A stretch of 64,000 nt of DNA. Source: Paragyromitra xinjiangensis (Eukaryota; Ascomycota; Pezizomycetes; Pezizales; Discinaceae). Below, piece by piece: positions 36,201-47,097 of this stretch (position 1 is the first letter of the stretch; each line of letters begins with the position of its first letter). A program made the position numbers and the translations under genes. The notes beneath the pieces were generated by a model. The model saw only the letters and a program-made list of their open reading frames with translations. It did not search any database and was not told where the DNA came from. The DNA lies in the NCBI GenBank assembly GCA_038503065.1, contig JBCAMK010000009.1, forward strand, positions 1,116,001 through 1,180,000, in the 5' to 3' direction.

Positions 36201-38216
36201 CCGGTGAGTTGACAGCCAACCTAGCGCCCCATTTCTCTGCTTTCTTGGTCCATTCCTCGATATCGACAGCCCCAACCACCTCGTCGAGTGAGAGTACAGG
36301 TCTATCTTTACGGATAGTCGCGTCTTTGAGGATGCTCGTGAAGACTTGAGAAGACGGCTTAGATACGGCATTGGTGGCAAGGAGGCCATCAAGGTAGTTC
36401 AACGCAGCGCCGAGGCCGTATGAGTTCTTGAGGTAGTAGAATACCTTAGCCTGCGAGATGGACTCGGAAGTCTTGGTGAGCGGGACGAGACCAAACCGGA
36501 TACCGATTTTGCGCTCCACGAAGATACGGAGCTGCTCGGTTATGAGCAGGAGGTCTTCACGTGAGGTGAAGTCAACGGGGATGACGAGGTGGTGGACGTT
36601 CTTGCGGAGCGGATGGAGCTGACCGGGGTAGATACGGCGAAGAAGCTATAGAACGTCACTTAGTAAAAGACCTGCCATGAAACTATGAATTATGGATATC
36701 CTAGAGGACGAACATACAGTAGACACACTCGCTGACCATTCCCGATACCTCTTATCTTTCTCCAAATCGTTCAACCAAATAATCACCCCCCCACCCTCAC
36801 TCACATCCCTCCAATCAAATCTCTGCGGCACCTCCGCCTGCTTTGAATCTGCCAGAACCTGATGACTCAAGATCTGGATTGCCTCACTGCTATTGAGTCC
36901 CAGTGCTGTTAAGCCTTTAATCGCCTTCCTCTCTCTCCTCAGGTGTTCCAGTAGCGCAAACGCATTGATTTGGCTATACTCGATCTGGATCCCATTGATC
37001 CACAACGTATTTTGCCCAGATCCTGAAAACGCATCCCAATTATGTCGCAGCTCTTCTACAATCGCCGCATCTGTCTCAACCGCCGCAACCCGTCCAGAGT
37101 GCTTCGGGAAGTCTTGCGTCAACTTAAGCAGCGTAGAAAGCGGGTCCTCGGAATTCATAATGAAGCTCGCAGCCTTAGTCCCAAGGAAAGTAATATCCTT
37201 AGCCTGCAGCGGAGTAATATCCCTTATTTCCTCATCATCAAGATCGACAATCGGAGCTTGAGTCGCCGAAGCAGACCTCTTCGATGCGTCTTCAGACTCT
37301 GAGGAGACATCACGATCGTCCATGACTATGTAGTCCGTTTTCTTTAGCGCAAGCTCGACACCGTAGCCGGAAAGCATAACGGGGCGGGTTTCCCGCATGA
37401 TTGCAGGACGATGGCGCACACGATAGCTAATGCGGCCGGCAGCGGCGAATTCCCTGAGAATCTTATGGTGGGACTTAAACTCGGAGGAGCGGATGTCAGC
37501 CCAGAGGATAGCGGCAGGGGCATCCTCCCTCTCTGATTCGAGGACACGGTCGAAAGAGAGCTTCCGGCGCTCACTAGAGATATGTCAGCGTTTCTAAAAT
37601 GCAAGATTAAAGCTTTCCGAAGCTTCTCTAGATAGTAAATTAAACATACTTTGGATACCGCTCCCAACTCCCAATCATTTCCCGGTAGTCTCCCGTCGTC
37701 TTGCAGACCTGCTTATGACTCCATTGAAGCCATACCGCGCATTCGGGCTCGTACATCTTGCCCATGCGCGGCTCGAGCATGTTCTCATAGTAATGATAAT
37801 GAGCTTCGATGCGTGGCGCGGCGGCGTGGATCGAGAGCGCGAGATTGAAGGAAGCAAGTTCCTCGGGAGTAGTTAGGAAGCCCTCTTCACGGACGGCGCG
37901 AAGGAAGGTCGAGTACAGTGCGGCGTCGGTAGAGGCATTACGGAATTCGCCGGAGGCTATGCGGTCGAGGAGGGGGTAGTATGAGGACGGGGTTTCGTCG
38001 GCTGTGGTTTCTCTACAGAATAAAATAAGCTATGTACTGATCGAAACGGGGGAGGAAAAAAAATAGTACTCACAGCAGTTCAAGAAGAAATGGAGCACCG
38101 TTCCAGGAAGCTTTGAGACCGACATTGACAGCCGGACTGCATGCTGCTAGACGTAGGAAGGGGGTGAGTAGGAGTAAACCTGTAGGAAGGCTCCTCCGGA
38201 GATCGGTCAGCCGCAT
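33209..38216 (-). CDS. gpt1: UDP-glucose:glycoprotein glucosyltransferase (UGGT, gpt1/Kre5 family)
   Basis: ER folding sensor that re-glucosylates N-glycans of misfolded glycoproteins so they rebind calnexin. Exons (minus): 38074-38216, 37650-38012, 36718-37573, 34988-36645, 34126-34927, 33728-34071 and 33209-33665, giving 1540 aa. An N-terminal signal peptide ([19 protein letters not shown]) precedes a long thioredoxin-like sensor region ([15 protein letters not shown] start). The C-terminal GT24 catalytic domain begins at about [20 protein letters not shown], with [30 protein letters not shown] (DxD metal site), [20 protein letters not shown] and [10 protein letters not shown]. It ends in KDEL, an ER-retention signal. 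Frame is maintained across every junction, and the catalytic domain is intact, so the enzyme should be active. Confidence 0.97.
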
Positions 38217-41200
38217 GCTGTCGAGTTTTTAATTCAACGTAGTCGATACAGTTCAAGATCGTAAAGGAAGGAACGTTTCAATCCATACACGGAGAAGAAA
38301 GTGAAAAAATATGCAGTTCTTGTAAAGTGTGGTACTGTATATCTGGCGGTTGGGAGTTGTGTTTCGATCTCGAAAGGCCTCGAATACGGAAAGCCACAGT
38401 TACACGGAGAGAATTGGCGGCTGAAAGAACGCCAAGAGTGATGAGGCCACGCTTGCCCGTCCAGGGCGGCGAATGACAGTCGGTGATCGAGAAGAAGACG
38501 GAAGTAGAGGGACAGAGACGGAAATAGAAAAATACCAGCTCCGATCTGAATCCTTATCGGGATGCCACAGGCCGTTCCGTGAAAGAAAAGCTCCGTCCGA
38601 CGGAATCGAAATCCATCCACATCATGTAGTCAGGGTGCCCGTTTCCGATAGACGGCTTGTTGTAAGTTGCGTCGAAATAAAAGTGGCCAAAAGGTTTTTA
38701 GTTAGGTGCAAATAAGCCCTATTCTCGTGTTTTATGCATGGTTTATACAATCGCCAAATATCTAGAGTATCATGGGCGGTATCACCATACCTTATCTTTC
38801 AGTCACGCATTCGCATGGTCGCATTCCTTAGTCCTGGTATACAGGATCACTCCTGTTGTGCTCTCTTCAAAACCATGTCCGTCCTACGAAAACGACCTTT
38901 GGAGGGGTTACCCATAACGAGTGCATCGTTAAAGATGGTGGGTCCAGATTCTTATTATAGCCAATCTTGCTTTCTCTCCGAAAATCTGTTTGCTTCCATC
39001 ATACGAGCCGAGAGAAAAGAAGCCCAAATACATGTTAAAACTCTTAATTGCTTGCATCAAGTGTCTATGCTTAGTATAAAGCTGCAGTTAGAATCATCTA
39101 AGCACTGGAGGGAACACAGCGAAGCAAAAAGCGATAGATTTTGCTTAGTATGATATTGCCTTGAAAATCTCCGTCATCGCTCGCTTTTAGCCCAACCTAT
39201 TCTCCGCAATTGATGGAAACGATCGACTCCACAGCTTGGAAACCCCATAGGAACGTACGTGTTGCTGCTAGAAATTTGACCTCAGTGTCCCTTGTACCCG
39301 TAATGTTCATTTCAAACACGTGTGTCGGATACATCTCCATCGCTTTAAGTAGGACTATTGATGTATCTCCTTCGGACTTCGAAAGAAATAACCTAGTAAA
39401 AAAACACAAATGAGAGACTTTCCATAAATTCAAAAGACATGAAAGTAGGGTGGTATCCGATAACTCCCTTATTGATAACAAATAGAGAATGCAGAGATTA
39501 CGCCCCTTGATGACCTGTATCCTGATATGTATGTGTATACACATATTGAACAGTTAGTCGGCTAGGAGCAGGTGCGCGACTTCGTGGTCGTCCCCTAGGC
39601 TGGAGGCACAGGACCAACAACTCCCAACTTCCCGGAGGCTGTCACTCTTTGTTGACAGGCATACATGAACTGAGTTGATGTAACTAAGTTCCTCTTAAGT
39701 TCATTTTAAGCTCTCTTTAAGCTCCTTTTGTGTTTCTGACTGCCTTGGTTTCACCACGTGCAGGTGATAGGACGTCGGCCGAGTAGGTGTTAGCAAACAC
39801 AAGGTGCTATCGCCGTAAGGAAGTTAGTAATAGACCGGATACTCGTAACCCAACCAACACTCTATGCCACCTGCTGCTAAGAGGTGGGAAACAGTATGGA
39901 GTAGGACAGGTGAGGAGACGATATTATTATCCCATCTAGGTCTTCTCAAATCCCAAGACAGATAGACGTATCCATCTGCTACAAGTGGGAAACTTTGATA
40001 TTCGCACCTGGAGTTGACGGTACAAACCCTCACCAAGAAACTTGGCAATACAATCGACACTGTATGATATACCCTATGGCTGCTGAACAGCAATATGTCG
40101 CAATCTCATCAATCCCAATTCGGAATTTCCGACTATGCAGGGACACCTTAAAGCAGCTTCCAGATATTATTACCCTGCTTAACTGACTGCAAAATCTTGC
40201 GAATCCCAGGCCAAGATCTTGCACCTTGGCACCCATCTGGGTACTGTGAGTGTATCGCAACCTTTTTATCTCAGCTGTATGGAGATCGGACGTGTATGGC
40301 GTTAAGATCAGCTATTGGGCATGATGGCATCCAGGATATATAGGAGAAAAGGGAACCTGATCGGGCTTCTGGGGTAAGCCAAAAAGGTGTCCATGCTGCT
40401 GTTTTTCGTCGTTTCTCAAGGTAAGATACTCTAAAACTGTCTCTGAGCAGTCTCCGTCTCGTTGGCAGGAAACCAACATCAAAGAAACTATTTCTGGGTG
40501 ATGATACTGCACGTACATATTGTGTTCTAGATAACGGCCAAGAGATGTCGGGACGTACGCCGCAACCAGTCGTTCGCCTCTTTCCTGTCCACTAATCCAA
40601 GGGCAGCAACTCCTGATATGTAGAGTGAATCGAATGCATATATACAACGCAGTTATGCAGCCTTGGGACGCCTACCCGAGGTTTCTAGCAAGGCAAGACA
40701 AGCAGAGCTTAGTTCAACTCGATAGCCTCTATTGGGTGCTCTTGATAATTGGAGCAACTGGGCATCTCAGCGTTGTTTTACGCTTCTTTGCCTAGCATTA
40801 TGATCTGCCGTGCAACTTGTCCGCCTCCCCCGAACCATCCCGTGGGTACGCTCCCTGGATCTCTACCGATGGGCTTCGAGTTGGTCGATGAGCACAACCG
40901 ACTGAATGGGGCAGCAGAATTCTGACAGTTGTTTTACTTGCTGTCATGTTTAATTAGGTGGTCATGCTTGTTGCCCTGTGGCCTCTTGCCTTCCTTCTCC
41001 GGAAGCCACCCATCAAAAGATTCGAGGTGCAATTGCCAACAACACCTCGAGGGCCAGGGGGTGGGAAGAAGATGATGATGGAGGGAGGAGGGGGAGGCGC
41101 GGCTTGCGGACCCGCACTGGAACCCCGCTAAAGCAGAACCGCACCTTCGCGTGGAAGACCTCTCACTTTCCCTTCCACTCAGACTGCCAAACCGACGCAT

Positions 41201-41917
41201 GCTGTTGTTGCCAGTCACTCGTCCTAGTGCTCGCTCTGCACCCTGATGCAATCGTCACTCTCGTGCATGGAGTAACACTACGACCTGTCGAGTCGGAAGT
41301 GACTCAAGAAAAGAAATTCCCACCCTTGTTGCTGGAATAATGCTGCTGCTGCTGCTGCTGCTGCTTTCTTTTTCGCCCTTCTAATTCACTCCCCCTCTCC
41401 TCTCCTCTCCTACTCCTCCCACTTCCAATAACCCAACCGTTAGAAAGTGACTTCCTTTTCCCACCCCCGCTCAACCCCCATCTTCTTTTCCTGCGCACAA
41501 TTGGATGTCGGTTGTACGTGTGAGACGAGCTTGCATCATAGTGCGAAGCTGACGACGGGAGGAGAGGGAAACGCCCACCCGTCATCCACTTTTCCTTTTT
41601 TCCTTTCCTTGGGATTTAGAGTTGGGCTCGGAGTCAACCCACCACACACGCTCACTCACTCATCCCATGCGTTCACGCACACTTAGAATAATAATAAACT
41701 ACCTACATACATATATGCTTTACCTACATACTCCTCCTTCTCCACTTTCTATTGTATAAAGCCCAACTACATCCCCTCCCCACTCCAAAGAAAGCTCTCT
41801 CCCATAGACAAAGCATCATCAATCAATTGTTCTTTTCTTCCCTCTCCAAACCAACCCACTACCTCTGAACCTGGTTGTCTCCCAAACCACAACCCTGTTC
41901 ACTACACTACAAACACA
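38217..41917. other. Large gene-free region
   Basis: 3.7 kb. UGGT promoter on the left, leader of the 221-aa gene on the right (CT-rich from about 41380). ORFs of up to 139 codons (38734-39153, 40312-40647 minus, 40978-41340) show no family resemblance and overlap one another. Contains a (TGC)8 run at 41341-41364 and a degenerate taagttc/aagctc tandem at about 39684-39730. No mobile-element protein seen. Confidence 0.5.
41341..41364. repeat. (TGC)8 trinucleotide repeat
   Basis: Eight perfect TGC units, about 550 bp upstream of the 221-aa gene, in noncoding sequence (no supported frame through it). Confidence 0.9.
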
Positions 41918-42583
41918 ATGGACCGTCGCCCCAGCACCCCATTCCAACACCAGTCATGGCCAACTTCTCGCTCCACATCTCCACTCTCCATTCCCTCCCC
42001 GCGCCTACACCCCATAACTCCCTCCGTGCACATGGAATGGCAGAAGCTCCGTTCCAACACGCAATTCCACACCACCCGTCCACTTCAATTCCGCTCGCAC
42101 ACACCTCCATCCCTCTCTCCGTCGCCAGCGCCGTCGAGCGCTAGCTACTACTACGACTCCGACATTGAGATTGAAGAACTCAGCGACTCCCCATCTGACG
42201 ACAGTGGGATTGAGCTGCTGATCGGCGAATACGAAGAGGCACCAGAGGATTACGGGAAAGTCGTGTACGACTCTGAGGAAGAAGAGATCAAGGAGGGACA
42301 GCGCAGCATATTATTCGGGCTAAAGAAGCTCAGTGCCACAACCTCAAAGACACGTGAGACACCACGAAGGAAGAAGCGGTCGTATGCGGAGAGCAGCGGG
42401 GAGGAGAGTGGTTCGAGCTATGATAGTGGAGTGAGCTCGGTGAATTCGGTGGATTCAGATTGGGGCCGCAGGGTGAGGAGACGGGTTGTCAGGAAGGTGC
42501 CGGCGGACGATTGCGTCAGCGTATGCTCCTTCGATGGCGGCTCAAGCAATTCTTCGGATAACGAGATCGATATGGAGCTATGA
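41918..42583 (+). CDS. Hypothetical disordered acidic protein, 221 aa
   Basis: Intronless ORF starting at an ATG in good fungal context (cacaATGga), 221 aa. The first ~80 residues are Ser/Pro/Thr-rich and basic. A Tyr cluster (ASYYYDSDIEIEEL) follows. The middle is acidic (EEYEEAPEDYGKVVYDSEEEE) with a short helical patch (RSILFGLKKLSA). A bipartite-like basic stretch (RRKKR, then RRVRRRVVRK) suggests nuclear import. The end is acidic and Ser-rich. It is preceded by a CT-rich promoter-like leader. No family recognised. Predicted intrinsically disordered; possibly a small nuclear regulator, but that is only inference from composition. Confidence 0.7.
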   Translation: MDRRPSTPFQHQSWPTSRSTSPLSIPSPRLHPITPSVHMEWQKLRSNTQFHTTRPLQFRSHTPPSLSPSPAPSSASYYYDSDIEIEELSDSPSDDSGIELLIGEYEEAPEDYGKVVYDSEEEEIKEGQRSILFGLKKLSATTSKTRETPRRKKRSYAESSGEESGSSYDSGVSSVNSVDSDWGRRVRRRVVRKVPADDCVSVCSFDGGSSNSSDNEIDMEL

Positions 42584-44200
42584 TTACGAGCTTTTGAGCT
42601 ACGGTTACGACTCTAGAGCTATGATTCGATTATTCTTTTCTTCTTCTTTGGCGGTTCCTTTTTTTATTATTTTTACCACCCTTTTTAATCCCTCGTCTGC
42701 ATCACGAAGAAACGCCTCTACGAAAATTTTTGTTTTATTTTCTTATCTTTAGTTCACGTCCCTGGGTTCTGGTTTTTTGGCAAAAGGTTTTGGGTTTCTC
42801 GCAAAAGGAATTTTGGCAAAAAAAAACTAAGGGGAAAAAGGGGTCCCTGGGTTGGTGTTTTTTGTATTTTTATGTAGAGGCTTTTTCATTACATTGCATG
42901 GTTTCTTCGTTTTACACATGGGCATTTGTTGGTTGGGTTAAAAGGGATTTCTTTCTTTTTCCTCTTCTTTTTCCTTCTTTTTTCTTCTTTTTGGCTTGGT
43001 TAAAACCTCGCTGGTAGGGGGGGAAGGGTGTCTGCATTGCCTTTGTATTGTACAATTTTATCTTCCGATTTTTATTCTCCACAGGTTCTGGAAAACGAGT
43101 CACGCGGGGTGTCTTTCTATGGTACGGTAATCTCTTCAGCGTCAGATACTATGCGTTTCGTGTGTTCTCGGAACAAAGTGGGAATTGGGACAAAAATCCA
43201 AAGTGGTACTGCTGACTATTCTTCAAAAAAAAACGTTCTGCCTAAATATCTCCTCCGTCGTGCCCGTCCAGATCGAAATATCGCTCCCGATTGGTCCGTG
43301 CGTCGTTCTTTGGAATGTGTGTGTGGTGGGGGCCTTTTGGTCACGTACTTTGACGTGAGGCGGGGATAAACCTGCAGAAGAGAGTAATGGAAATAACAAA
43401 CCCAACTAAAATCTAGATGGCGCGGCAGAGAGACATCCATCGTCTCATCTTTTTTTTCATGTTCCCGCTTCGGAAATCGAGATGAAACAATCGAAAGCCA
43501 ATCTAATCATTCCCCACCCGAAGAGCATCGCGAAGTAGATCGAGAGAAAAGACTGATGGCGGGAAAATGTGGGGAAGAGATCGTTGTGATATCCCTTTTT
43601 TTTCTGTTGGGATGAGGGTGTTGGTTCGCGTTACGTTACGGTTTGGATTTGTGGGGTAAGCGAGCGTGTGAGAATTGCTTGAATATGAATCGTGATTGAG
43701 CGGCCGAGTGGTCGAACGGTTGAGTGGTTGGGGATTCCGATCGATTGCGAGTGAGATGTTGTGAGGTGTTTCAGCCGGTGGTGCGTGACAGGTGCGTGAC
43801 GAGGCTGCAATAAAGAGACGCTTTGAACTGTAAGGTAAGTGGAGGAGCTAGTATCAAGCAATATCAGGGGCTGTAGTTATCTGTAGTACTTATTTGTTGG
43901 AGCTATCCCTGGGCTAGAAGTAAAAAAAAGCAAAGAAAACGCCAACCGCCCTAATTGATGATTCCCGAGTAAAGGAGTGAACAAAGCATCTAGACTATGC
44001 ACGTCTCGGAGGAATGTTTGGAACCAAGCGAGAAGTCCGAGAGTAAAATCAGAAGCCCTGCAGATAGCTTTCGCCCGAAAAAAAGCAAAGCTACTCGAAA
44101 CTTAAAACTTGAAGCCGAAACACAAATTTGAACCGTGGGAGGATAAACCTGGATTCCCCTGTAAACTTATTCACTTAGCTAGAGGGAGCGGTCATCATTG
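42584..44200. other. Intergenic between convergent small genes
   Basis: 1.6 kb. The left 400 bp are strongly T-rich, giving spurious long frames (42730-43017). No gene, RNA gene or repeat family is supported. Confidence 0.5.
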
Positions 44201-44710
44201 CTAAAGCCAACCAAAAACCTCGTCAAAGATCCTTCTTGCCCCTTCCCTTCCTCCCGCATACCCCAAATCAAAGATCCCCTCTGGATCCTCGTCATCCACA
44301 CAATACAGCCTTTCGTCCACGCCCTCCAACAACCAGCAGTATTTCTCATTGATCCCTGCTTCATGTAGAAATCCAACTACACCTTTCAATGGCCTCAACT
44401 CGCCATACAACAACAGATTTTCCGCCAATTCACCGTTTCCAAAGTCAGGATACCATTCGGAAGAGCTATGGACACCTTTCGAGGTTGCCAGGGTGATGGC
44501 AATATGACGCAGTGTCAAGGAGAGAAGCTCAGTGGAGGGTGAGACGAGACGGCGGAAAGTTGGAGTCTCTCTGGCAGGCGTGTATGGTTCGAAATACTTG
44601 ACGTTTGAGGTGGTTTGGCTATAGAGAAATTGTTTTTCGAAGGCGTGTAGTGTTGATAGATTGAACGAACTGGCGCTGGGATTGTGTGGGATTGTAAACC
44701 TAGACGCCAT
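44201..44710 (-). CDS. Hypothetical protein, 169 aa
   Basis: Intronless ORF on the minus strand, 169 aa, beginning MASRFTIPHNPSASSFNLST. It reads like a folded soluble protein: helices ELLSLTLRHIAITLATS and GELAENLLLYGELRPLKGVV, strand-like KYCWLLEGVDERLYCVDDED, and a C-terminal GREGARRIFDEVFGWL. There is no signal peptide or membrane segment and no known motif. Amino-acid composition is balanced and Trp/Tyr/Cys are spaced as in a real domain, so a functional gene is likely, but no family can be named. Confidence 0.65.
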   Translation of the reverse strand: MASRFTIPHNPSASSFNLSTLHAFEKQFLYSQTTSNVKYFEPYTPARETPTFRRLVSPSTELLSLTLRHIAITLATSKGVHSSSEWYPDFGNGELAENLLLYGELRPLKGVVGFLHEAGINEKYCWLLEGVDERLYCVDDEDPEGIFDLGYAGGREGARRIFDEVFGWL

Positions 44711-45573
44711 AACTCTGTAGGGATTATAGCCAGCTGCTTGGGTTGAAGATTTCGGGCTTCTTTTCTGACAGTATTTCGGAGAGGGATTTATGGTATTGTA
44801 TGAAGGGTTTGGTGTTTTTCGTTGTTTCAGCCCCTAAGTCTTTGTTGATGACTTGTGAAGGAATGTAGGGGTTCCGTTAGTGAGCCCAAGCTTGCACCCC
44901 TAGAAGGCTATCGTAATTTGAATTCTTTAGGGCCTCTTTAATTTCTTGTAATGCGTTTTCACATTGAGATACGGTGTCGAAGCTATGGCTGAGAGCTTAT
45001 GGATTGTATAATAAGCTCCCTCCTCTAAGTTTTGATGATTATGAGTTGGTGCTTTCTGTTAGCTTTCCCTTGTAAAAATAAGTATTTGCGACAGGTATAT
45101 ATTCCTTTGAGTAGCATTGTCCCAGGTTATATTTCAAGTGGAGCGTTCGGGTGCTGTCTTTGTCTTCATGTCTTTACTTGCTGTGGTTGATGTTAAGATA
45201 AAGTTTCGCAGCCCTCCCGCGCCGTCTTGGCAAACCTCCCAGGATATTCATGTCATTACCGCGAGATGACATCACGAGAGCCTGAGGCATAGTCGCCAAG
45301 AATCCCGCATTTCGCCCAACATAAAATGGGGAAACGCTTTCATGCATGCGGAAATGAATTTCGGAAGGTCGAGGCTCGATAATACGGGTGATCAGGCATG
45401 ACGTAAATAGTGATGATGGCACCAATATTAAGGTACCGATATATTAATTGAGCTCGATTTCACTTCATTATCCACACTTCCATCCTCCAAACTGATTTTT
45501 TGAGCGAGTTGACAGCAGCGCCACCGACAGAAAACCTCCTTGTATTTTAGGTGCTTTCTTACAATTATCGGCT
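44711..45573. other. Intergenic between divergent genes
   Basis: About 860 bp, presumably the promoters of the 169-aa gene and of the gene starting at 45574. No supported ORF or repeat. Confidence 0.5.
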
Positions 45574-47097
45574 ATGGTGACTACACGCAAGAACTCCCGC
45601 GCAGCCTCCGGCCTCAGTGAGGATCCAAGGCCTACCGCCACTCCGCCCAAAAAGCAAACACAGAAAAAGGCCGCATCTGCATCTCCAACAAAGACGAAAG
45701 CGAAAGCCACACTAGGACGGAAGAGAAAAACTGAAGAGTTGGCACCAGAGTCTTCTAAAGACGAAAGGCCGGCTAAACAACCAAAGAAGGTGACCGTGGA
45801 AGAAGAGCCGGATGAGGATCAGCCGAAGAAGACGCTGAGGCAGACAACATTAGATGAAACAGGGACCTCTGATAAACCTCAAGAGGAGAATGATGGGGAT
45901 GTTGAAGAAGGAGCTGAAGAGGAAATTAAGGATACAGAAATGGCAGAAGCCACCGAGACGTCCGAGATAAAGAGGGGGAAAGAAGCTGAAGAGGATAAAA
46001 GTGGGGATCAACTTAAAGCCGAATCTAAATCCGCAGTTTCGGCCTCCTTAGCCCGGAGAGAGAAGGTCGAAAAATCACCTATTATGGAAAAAGGCGTGGT
46101 GTACTTCTTCTTTCGCTCTAAGGTTGCAGTCGAGCATGCCGAGTCACTCGATGATGTGAAGAGATCTTATATTGTCCTTAGGCCGCTGCCTCTGGGAGCA
46201 AAATTGAAGGATGGAAAATTGCAAGATGAAGGAAACAATAGACTTATCGCGATTCCGAAGAAGAAGTTGCCAATTGGAGGATATGAGAGGTTTTTGTAAG
46301 CCGTTTACTCACGGTTCTAGGGGAGAACCGACTAGTGGCTGATGAGTTTTAGGACATTTGTTGAGGAGCCAAAGATTTCAATCGCAGATCTCAAGGAGAA
46401 ATTTTTGAAAGGAAGCACCTACATGACAAAGACGCAAGGGTAAGGATCTATCTATCACATAAAAGAGCATTATTTATCTATTTTTCCACATATATCATGA
46501 ATGTCCAATATTGATAATCCCTCTGATTGATTAGTGAACGTAAAAATTCTGCTATGAAACCAATTGGTGAAGGTATATACGCCATTACCAAAAGCGAAAA
46601 CGAGCGGTCCTCCCATCTAGCTTACATTCTCAACCTCCCATCAACCCTGAATGAACTGCAGAAAGAATTCGGGTTGAAAGAACGCGGATCCTTCATCGCC
46701 AATGTCAGGAACCCAAAAACACCTGCACCACCGCAAGCAGGTATCCCGGATCCTGCAGAGTTTCCCAAAGAGTGAGTAACCGGTATTTTTGAGTGAGAAA
46801 TGTATGCTTTTTCCTTGATTTACTAATTTCGGTTCTGGCAGAATAATGGGCGAGTTCAATGATCTGAGATGGGGTCCCTTGAAGCCAAAACACTTGGATT
46901 ATAAGCATGCCGAGGTGCTATTCATTGGAGAAAGCAGCATTCCAAAGGAGGGAGAGCACAAAGCTACTATTGAAGAAATGGAGAAACTAGAGGGCGAGGA
47001 TGAAATAAGAGTCAAACATCTTCATGGAAATGAGGCTGTATTTGCAGACCTGGAGCTGGATAAGAAGGAATTCTCGGCAATCGGGGGCACATGGTAA
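45574..47097 (+). CDS. Fungal nuclear-type family often labelled BTB domain transcription factor, 433 aa
   Basis: Four exons: 45574-46295, 46353-46439, 46535-46771 and 46842-47097, in frame, 433 aa. The first ~160 residues are Lys/Glu/Ser-rich and disordered with nuclear-localisation-like KKQTQKKAAS and RKRK. The conserved part begins at EKGVVYFFFRSKVAVEHAES, then RSYIVLRPLPLGAKL, AIPKKKLPIGGYERFLTFVE, GEGIYAITKSE, SSHLAYILNLPSTLNELQKE, ERGSFIANVRNPKTPAPPQA and FNDLRWGPLKPKHLDYKHAE. This matches, from memory, an ascomycete family annotated in databases as BTB domain transcription factor. I see no classical BTB fold, so the name may be inherited. Probably chromatin- or RNA-associated, but its function is not known. 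Confidence 0.8.

Noticed and set aside
40312..40647. 111-codon minus-strand ORF in the 3.7-kb gap
   Set aside because: No family, no leader features and overlapping competing frames.
42730..43017. 95-codon aromatic-rich ORF
   Set aside because: T-rich low-complexity DNA downstream of the acidic orphan. It starts at TTG and has no homology or splice logic.
43684..43760. Stretch resembling a tRNA D-arm (gcggccgagtggtcgaac)
   Set aside because: No matching acceptor stem, anticodon arm or T-arm at the right spacing.
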